Assembly: GCA_964571695.1 (NCBI GenBank) | Contig: CAZNDG010000001.1 | Coordinates: forward strand, 1 to 64,000 | Source: UBA8958 sp964571695 | GTDB lineage: Bacteria > Desulfobacterota > Syntrophia > Syntrophales > UBA8958 | Direction: 5' to 3' | Length of the DNA stretch: 64,000 nucleotides | Part shown: piece after piece, positions 58,527 through 64,000 of the stretch | Layout of the letters: each line of letters begins with the position of its first letter | How positions within the stretch are numbered: the stretch's first letter is position 1 | Made by a program: the position numbers and the translations under genes | The notes under the pieces: model-generated | Seen by the model: only the letters and a program-made list of their open reading frames with translations | Told to the model about the DNA's origin: nothing | Databases searched by the model: none

Positions 58527-60956
58527 TCAATTTACATAGGCGGCGGGCGGGCGGGTAAGCGAATCCTCTGCCGGCGCCGCAGCCGCGGCCTTTCCCGTCC
58601 GGTCATCCTCTTCGGCAAAGGCCGCCGCCAGGACGTCATCCATATGCTCTACAAAGACGATCTTCATGGCCTTGAGGACATTGGCCGGCACCTCGGACAG
58701 ATCTTTTTCGTTTTCCTTGGGGATAATGACGATCTTCATGTTCCCCCTGTGGGCGGCCAAAAGCTTTTCCTTGACCCCGCCAATAGGCAGGATCCTGCCC
58801 CGCAGGGTGATCTCGCCGGTCATCGCCAGGTCCCCCCGGACCTTTTTCTTCATGTACGCCGAGGCGATGGAGGTGGCCATGGCAATCCCCGCCGAGGGTC
58901 CATCCTTGGGAATGGCGCCTTCGGGTACATGGACGTGAACATCCGTCTCTTTGTAATAATTGTCCGGCAGACCGAATTCATCAGCCCGGGAGCGGACATA
59001 GGTCATGGCGGCCTGGACGGATTCCTGCATGACATCACCCAGTTTGCCCGTCATGACCATCTTTCCGGTTCCTTTCATGATCGTCGCCTCGATCACCAGC
59101 AGTTCGCCGCCGACCTCCGTCCACGCCAGCCCGGTTGTGAGGCCGATCTGCGCCTTGCCCTCCGATTCACCGTGACGGTATTTCGGGGCCCCCAGGTATT
59201 TGGCCACCGACTTCGAGCTTATCCGGATCTGCTCCTGTATTCCCTCCGCCACGATCTTCCGGGCCACCTTCCGGCAAATGGAGGCGATTTCCCTTTCCAT
59301 ATTCCGCACTCCCGCCTCGCGGGTGTACTTTCTGATAATGGTCAGGATCGCCCCGTCGGAGAAATCGATATTCTTCTCCGTTAGGCCGTTGGCCTCCATT
59401 TCCTTGGCCACGAGAAAGCGCCGGGCGATACTTAGCTTTTCCGGTTCCGTATAGCCGGCGATGCGAATCACTTCCATCCGGTCCTGCAAAGGCGCCGGGA
59501 TCGTCTGGAGGACATTGGCCGTGGTGATGAACATAACGTCCGACAGATCGTAATCCACTTCCAGGTAATTGTCGTTGAAGGCGTTGTTCTGTTCCGGGTC
59601 CAGGACCTCGAGGAGGGCCGATGAGGGGTCACCGCGAAAATCGGAACTCAGTTTGTCCACCTCGTCGAGGCAGAGGACGGGATTGCTCGTTCCCGCCTTT
59701 TTCATCAACTGGATTATTTTCCCCGGCAAGGCGCCGATATAGGTGCGGCGGTGACCGCGAATCTCCGCTTCATCCCGGACCCCACCCAGGGAAAAGCGGA
59801 CAAACTTCCTATTCGTGGCCCGGGCCACCGACTTCGCCACCGAGGTCTTTCCCACCCCCGGCGGACCGACGAGGCACAGGATCGAGCCCTTGTTCTTTTT
59901 GATGAGGCTTTGGACGGCCAGATACTCGATGATCCGCTCCTTGACCTGCTTCAGTCCGAAGTGATCCTCTTCCAGGATCGATTCCGATTCCTTCAGGGCG
60001 TATTTGTTCTCCGTCTTCTCGTACCAGGGCAGATCGAGAAGCCAGTCGATGTAGTTTCGCACCACCGTGGCCTCGGCGGACATGGGGGCCATCATCTGCA
60101 TCTTCTTGATCTCTGCCTTGACCTTCTTGTAGGCCTCCTCAGGCATCTTTTTCGCCTTCAGCCGTTTCTCCAGATCGGCGATCTCGCTCTTTAGATCGTC
60201 CTTTTCCCCCATTTCCTTCTGTATGGCCCGCATCTGTTCGTTCAGATAGTAATCCTTCTGGGTCTTCTCCATCTGCTTCTTCACGCGGCGCTTGATCTTT
60301 TCCTCCACCTGGAGGATCTCGATCTCGCCGAGCAGCAGCTCATAAACGGCCTCCAGCCGCTCGGCAACGCTCAATATCTCCAGGATCTTCTGTTTTTCTT
60401 CCAGTTTTACCCCCACATGAGAAACGATCACATCGGCCAGCTTGGAGGGGCTCTCGATGGTGGAAACGGTGTTGATCATCTCCATGTGGACCTTCTTGCC
60501 AAGCTTTACGTAGCTTACGAAGGACTCGTTTAGGCTGCGCATCAAGGCCTCGGATTTGACGCGATCGCCGTAGGATTCATCATCCTCCTCGACCTCCTCC
60601 ACTTCCACCGAGAAATACTCCGCCGCCTCGTTGAACTCCTTGATGACCCCCCGTGTCTTTCCTTCCACCAGGACCTTCACCGTCCCGTCGGGAAGCCGGA
60701 GCAACTGGATGATGATCCCGATCGTCCCGACCTTGTAGATATCGTTCTCCGTCGGTTCGTCCTTCTGGGCGCTTTTCTGCGCCACCATGAAGATGCTCTT
60801 TTCATACTTCATGGCCGATTCCAGGGCGGCAATGGATTTTTCCCGGCCGACGAAGAGCGGGACGATCATATGTGGGAAAACCACCACGTCCCGCAACGGC
60901 AGCAGGGGCATGACCGTTGTTTTACCTATTTCTATATTTTTCAAGTATTCAGGCAT
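58527..60956 (-). CDS. lon: ATP-dependent protease Lon
   Basis: Lon degrades misfolded and regulatory proteins in the cytoplasm. The 809-residue protein has the N-terminal LON domain (LPLLPLRDVVVFPHMIVPL), the coiled-coil section, AAA+ Walker A (GPPGVGKTSVAKS) and Walker B (LDEVDKL). The C-terminal protease dyad is Ser in KDGPSAGIAM and Lys in GGVKEKLLAAHRG. The C-terminal tail is Ala/Pro-rich. The gene follows clpX with a 31-base gap. Upstream on the same strand are clpX, clpP and tig, the usual order. Confidence 0.97.
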   Translation of the reverse strand: MPEYLKNIEIGKTTVMPLLPLRDVVVFPHMIVPLFVGREKSIAALESAMKYEKSIFMVAQKSAQKDEPTENDIYKVGTIGIIIQLLRLPDGTVKVLVEGKTRGVIKEFNEAAEYFSVEVEEVEEDDESYGDRVKSEALMRSLNESFVSYVKLGKKVHMEMINTVSTIESPSKLADVIVSHVGVKLEEKQKILEILSVAERLEAVYELLLGEIEILQVEEKIKRRVKKQMEKTQKDYYLNEQMRAIQKEMGEKDDLKSEIADLEKRLKAKKMPEEAYKKVKAEIKKMQMMAPMSAEATVVRNYIDWLLDLPWYEKTENKYALKESESILEEDHFGLKQVKERIIEYLAVQSLIKKNKGSILCLVGPPGVGKTSVAKSVARATNRKFVRFSLGGVRDEAEIRGHRRTYIGALPGKIIQLMKKAGTSNPVLCLDEVDKLSSDFRGDPSSALLEVLDPEQNNAFNDNYLEVDYDLSDVMFITTANVLQTIPAPLQDRMEVIRIAGYTEPEKLSIARRFLVAKEMEANGLTEKNIDFSDGAILTIIRKYTREAGVRNMEREIASICRKVARKIVAEGIQEQIRISSKSVAKYLGAPKYRHGESEGKAQIGLTTGLAWTEVGGELLVIEATIMKGTGKMVMTGKLGDVMQESVQAAMTYVRSRADEFGLPDNYYKETDVHVHVPEGAIPKDGPSAGIAMATSIASAYMKKKVRGDLAMTGEITLRGRILPIGGVKEKLLAAHRGNMKIVIIPKENEKDLSEVPANVLKAMKIVFVEHMDDVLAAAFAEEDDRTGKAAAAAPAEDSLTRPPAAYVN

Positions 60957-60987
60957 AGAATGCGATATTTTCCTTTATGTGGCTTTA

Positions 60988-62253
60988 TCAGGCGGTTTCC
61001 GACGCCGATTCGAAGATCAGAATGGGGTTCTCCCGGTTCAAAACCACCTCTTCGCTGATGACGCACTCCCGCATATCCCGGCGGGAGGGCAGTTCATACA
61101 TGATCTCCAGCATGGTATTCTCCAAAATGGACCTCAATCCCCTGGCCCCCGTCTTTCTCTCTTTGGCCAGCTTCGCCACCGCCCGGACGGCGCCGTCGGT
61201 GAATTTGAGTTTCACGTTCTCCAGCTCGAACAACTTTTTGTATTGCTTGATGATGGAGTCACGGGGTTCGTTGAGGATGCGCACCATATCGTTTTCATCG
61301 AGTTCGTTGAGGGTGGCGATAACGGGCAGTCTTCCGATGAATTCCGGAATCAGACCGAATTTCAAGAGGTCCTCCGGTTGCACCTCCGTGAGAAGCTCGC
61401 CCACCTTCCGATCCTGTTTGCTTCTTATCTCAGCGCCGAAGCCCATATTGCTGAATCCCACCCGCTTGGCGATGATATCTTCGAGGATGTTGAACGCGCC
61501 CCCGCAGATGAACAGAATGTTGGTCGTATCGACCTGGATGAACTCCTGTTGGGGGTGCTTTCGCCCTCCCTTGGGAGGGATGTTGGCCATGGTCCCTTCG
61601 ATGATCTTCAACAGGGCCTGCTGGACCCCTTCCCCGGACACGTCCCGGGTAATGGAAGGATTTCCCGACTTGCGGGCGATCTTATCGATCTCGTCGATGT
61701 AAACGATCCCCTTGGACGCCCGCTCCACGTCGTAATCGGCGTTCTGCAGCAGCGACAGGATGATGTTTTCCACATCCTCGCCCACATAGCCGGCCTCGGT
61801 AAGTGTTGTGGCATCGGCAATGGTGAACGGCACGTTGAGCATCTTGGCCAGGGTCTTCGCCAGCAGGGTCTTTCCGGAGCCCGTGGGTCCGATCAACAGG
61901 ACGTTGCTCTTCTGAATCTCCACCCCCTCCATGTCGGCGGGCCGGAACAGGCGCTTGTAGTGATTGTAAACGGCGACGGACAGAATCTTTTTTGTTCGTT
62001 CCTGACCGATCACGTAAGAGTCGAGAAATTTCTTTATTTCCTTGGGCTTGGGGGTTCCCTTGGCCTTATCCAGAGCCGGCGGCGCCTCTCCGTCCTCCTG
62101 GACGATACACCGGCACAACTCGATGCACTCGTCGCAGATGTAGGCCGTCGGACCGGCCACGAGTTTTCTCACCTCGTTCTGGTTCTTCCCGCAGAAAGAA
62201 CAGTACAGGATTCCCGGGCCGCCTCCCGCCGTATCTCTACCTTTTCTGACCAT
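60988..62253 (-). CDS. clpX: ATP-dependent Clp protease ATP-binding subunit ClpX
   Basis: ClpX unfolds substrates and feeds them to ClpP. The zinc-binding domain has CSFCGKNQNEV and ICDECIELC (four Cys). Walker A is GPTGSGKTLLAKTLAK and Walker B is IVYIDEIDKIA, with GYVGEDVE pore loop 1 present. ClpX is 421 residues, a normal size. The start is 26 bases after clpP. Confidence 0.97.
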   Translation of the reverse strand: MVRKGRDTAGGGPGILYCSFCGKNQNEVRKLVAGPTAYICDECIELCRCIVQEDGEAPPALDKAKGTPKPKEIKKFLDSYVIGQERTKKILSVAVYNHYKRLFRPADMEGVEIQKSNVLLIGPTGSGKTLLAKTLAKMLNVPFTIADATTLTEAGYVGEDVENIILSLLQNADYDVERASKGIVYIDEIDKIARKSGNPSITRDVSGEGVQQALLKIIEGTMANIPPKGGRKHPQQEFIQVDTTNILFICGGAFNILEDIIAKRVGFSNMGFGAEIRSKQDRKVGELLTEVQPEDLLKFGLIPEFIGRLPVIATLNELDENDMVRILNEPRDSIIKQYKKLFELENVKLKFTDGAVRAVAKLAKERKTGARGLRSILENTMLEIMYELPSRRDMRECVISEEVVLNRENPILIFESASETA

Positions 62254-62279
62254 TTACACTGACCTCGTGAATTATTGCG

Positions 62280-62864
62280 TTATTGCCGCTTCTCGATGAT
62301 GACATCGATTATCCCGTATTCCCGGGCCTGCTGCCCGCTCATGAAATAGTCCCGCTCCGTGTCGGCCTGGATCTTGGCCAGGGACTGACCGGTCAGGGTA
62401 GCCATGATCCGGTTCAATTCGTCCTTTAGCCTGAGGATCTCCCGGGCTTGAATATCGATATCCGTGGCCTGTCCCTGAAATCCACCCAGCGGCTGGTGGA
62501 TGAGAATCCGCGCATGGGGCAGGGCGAATCGTTTCCCCTTGTCTCCGGCGGCCAAAAGGAGGGCGCCCATGCTTGCCGCCTGCCCCATGCAGAAGGTGCA
62601 CACCGGGGGTTTGATGTAATTCATGGTGTCGAAAATCGCCAAGCCGGAACTAACATGGCCGCCCGGTGTATTGAGATAGAAGAAGATATCTTTGTCGGGA
62701 TCCTCCGATTCCAGGTACAGCATCTGGGCAATGATCAGATTGGCCACGGTGTCGTCGATGGCCGTGCCGAGAAAAACGATCCGGTCTTTGAGAAGCCGCG
62801 AATAGATGTCGAACGCCCGCTCGCCGCGGCCGTCCTGTTCCACTACCATGGGGATCAAGGGCAT
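62280..62864 (-). CDS. clpP: ATP-dependent Clp protease proteolytic subunit ClpP
   Basis: The serine protease forms the two-ring barrel served by ClpX. The catalytic residues are Ser98 (GQAASMGALLL), His123 (ILIHQPLGG) and Asp172 (TERDYFMS). At 194 residues it is full length. The ATG at 62864 directly follows the tig stop codon with no spacer, so ribosomes may pass from one to the other. Confidence 0.97.
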   Translation of the reverse strand: MPLIPMVVEQDGRGERAFDIYSRLLKDRIVFLGTAIDDTVANLIIAQMLYLESEDPDKDIFFYLNTPGGHVSSGLAIFDTMNYIKPPVCTFCMGQAASMGALLLAAGDKGKRFALPHARILIHQPLGGFQGQATDIDIQAREILRLKDELNRIMATLTGQSLAKIQADTERDYFMSGQQAREYGIIDVIIEKRQ

Positions 62865-64000
62865 CTACTTCACCTCCCCCGTCGCTGCCGGCGACTTTTT
62901 CACGGGGCGTATCACCGCCTGCGCCTCGATAAGCTCCATGACCTTTTTATTCTTCAGTTCCATGCGGATCTCGGCGATCACATTTTCCTTCTCCAGGTTC
63001 TCGCGATAGAGTTCGTAACTCTGGCCGCGCTGGGCGGCCATCTCCCTGATCCGGGCCTCGATCTCTTCGTCTTCCACCGCTACTTTTTCCTTGACGGCGA
63101 TTCTTTTCATCAGCAAGAGGCTCCGCACGATACGGTTTGCGTCGTTTTTATACAGGTCATGATACTGAGGAAGAATCGACGCCGCCTTGTCGGGGTCGAT
63201 CCCCTGCATCGCCATGCGCCATTTCGTATCGGCCATCATGGATAGGATCTGCCTTTCCACCAGGGTTTCCGGCGCGGGGAAGGGATTCTTCTCCAGCAGC
63301 CGGTCCATCATGGCGATCCTCATATCTCCATCGGCCTTTTCAGTTTTCTGGGCCTCGATCTTTACCCGCAGATCCTCCCTCAGTTCTTCAAGACTGTTGA
63401 ATTCCTCGAAATTCTTGACAAATTCCCCGTTGATCTCGGGAAGCCTCTTCTCTTTGATATTCTTGAGATGCACCGAGAATACGACCTCCTTGCCCGCCAC
63501 CGCCCGGTGGTGGTAATCATCGGGAAACTTTACGGTGAATTCCTTGTGTTCCCCTTTCTTCATCCCCACCAGTTCATCCTCGAAACCGGGGATGAAGCTC
63601 TGCGAACCGATCTCCAGGAGATAATCGTCGGCTTTCAATTCCTTCAGGGGCTCACCGTCCAGGGCGCCCTGAAAATCGATAACGACATAGCGGCCCTTTG
63701 CGACCTCCGCCTCCCCGTCCATTTCCTCCATCGTACTGTACATCTCCTGTAATTCAAGAAGTTTGGCGGCGATATCGTCTTCGGTCACCTCCACCTCTTC
63801 CCGGTCGATTTCCAGGCCGAGGTAACCCTCGGGATCGAAAGCCGGTTCAACCTCCACCGTTGCGCTGAAGGAAAAGGATTCCCCCGCGGTGATTCCCTGC
63901 TGATCCACCTCCGGTCTGGCAACGACCTCTATATCGTGCTCTTTGAGGGCTTCCCAGAAAAACCGATTGAAGATATCGGTTATCGTTTCTTCCTCCGCAT
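62865..64000 (-). CDS. tig: Trigger factor, 5' end outside the window
   Basis: The ribosome-associated chaperone and prolyl isomerase is seen from about its second domain to the end. The frame stays open to base 63998. Visible are the end of the ribosome-binding domain and linker (EVVARPEVDQQG), the FKBP-type domain (RYVVIDFQGALDGEPLKE, and FIPGFEDELVGMKKGE) and the long helical C-terminal chaperone domain. Three hundred seventy-seven residues of an expected 430-450 are present. The ATG at 63908 is internal and not the start. Confidence 0.95.
   Translation of the reverse strand, partial: AEEETITDIFNRFFWEALKEHDIEVVARPEVDQQGITAGESFSFSATVEVEPAFDPEGYLGLEIDREEVEVTEDDIAAKLLELQEMYSTMEEMDGEAEVAKGRYVVIDFQGALDGEPLKELKADDYLLEIGSQSFIPGFEDELVGMKKGEHKEFTVKFPDDYHHRAVAGKEVVFSVHLKNIKEKRLPEINGEFVKNFEEFNSLEELREDLRVKIEAQKTEKADGDMRIAMMDRLLEKNPFPAPETLVERQILSMMADTKWRMAMQGIDPDKAASILPQYHDLYKNDANRIVRSLLLMKRIAVKEKVAVEDEEIEARIREMAAQRGQSYELYRENLEKENVIAEIRMELKNKKVMELIEAQAVIRPVKKSPAATGEVK

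Noticed and set aside
63137..63908. ATG at 63908 as the start of trigger factor
   Set aside because: The frame runs on without a stop to base 63998 and codes for trigger-factor sequence, so this ATG is internal.

Overview
This is a gene-dense chromosomal segment (roughly 57-60% GC by eye). It looks like an anaerobic, acetate-metabolising member of the Desulfobacterota (old Deltaproteobacteria), most likely near Syntrophus/Smithella. That placement is an inference from gene content: a tig-clpP-clpX-lon block, cmk-rpsA-sppA-ihfB, two acetyl-CoA hydrolase/CoA-transferase proteins (one fused to a GNAT domain), a SatP-type acetate transporter, and histidinol-phosphatase-like PHP proteins. A run of exactly 100 N at 17158-17257 marks a scaffold join, so the source is a draft or metagenome assembly. 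No phage, integrase, transposase or CRISPR array is present.

Layout. 1-9037 (+) is a surface-polysaccharide operon: the tail of a GT9 heptosyltransferase, an asparagine synthase, a GT4 glycosyltransferase, a membrane protein with a degenerate PHP domain, WbqC, a PIG-L deacetylase, a DegT aminotransferase and a WecA-type phosphoglycosyl transferase. Three of these carry long in-frame insertions at positions where their families have none. 9132-9413 is a small Cys-rich protein ending in a sigma-70 region 4.2 helix-turn-helix. 9523-14024 (-) is cmk-rpsA-sppA-ihfB-enoyl-CoA hydratase. 14349-17929 holds an M48 protease, a gap-split DUF4301 gene and a PII-like gene. 17926-23608 (-) is a TolC/adaptor/RND efflux operon. 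23768-26529 (-) is an acetate module: CoA-transferase, 56-residue membrane protein, SatP. 26719-28237 (+) is a NUDIX hydrolase and a methyltransferase. 28336-34379 (-) is a six-gene operon of unknown product (PHP phosphatase, GT4, methyltransferase, alpha/alpha-barrel protein, hexapeptide acyltransferase, B12-radical SAM). 34545-45301 is mostly housekeeping: YjbQ, MFS exporter, rsmA, DUF2062, tsaD, nadB, a lipoprotein, purB, CoA-transferase-GNAT, YdcF. 45587-51653 (+) holds a VCBS-repeat protein, tRNA-Met, a YheT hydrolase, a NUDIX-like protein, a HAD phosphatase and phosphoglucomutase/phosphomannomutase. 51699-64000 (-) holds mltD, prfB with its +1 frameshift site, lnt, a CorC-like CBS protein, a radical SAM protein, tRNA-Asp, tRNA-Val, lon, clpX, clpP and tig (cut by the window edge).

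The most unusual signal is a 166-167 bp non-coding inverted-repeat element (MITE-like). There are two full copies (14041-14207 and 50113-50278) and one isolated left arm (22181-22240). Each full copy is flanked by a 6-bp direct repeat, and in both cases the repeat overlaps the Shine-Dalgarno sequence of the adjacent gene (cmk and the phosphohexomutase). In the second copy a strong promoter lies directly upstream, so the element should be transcribed as a structured 5' leader.
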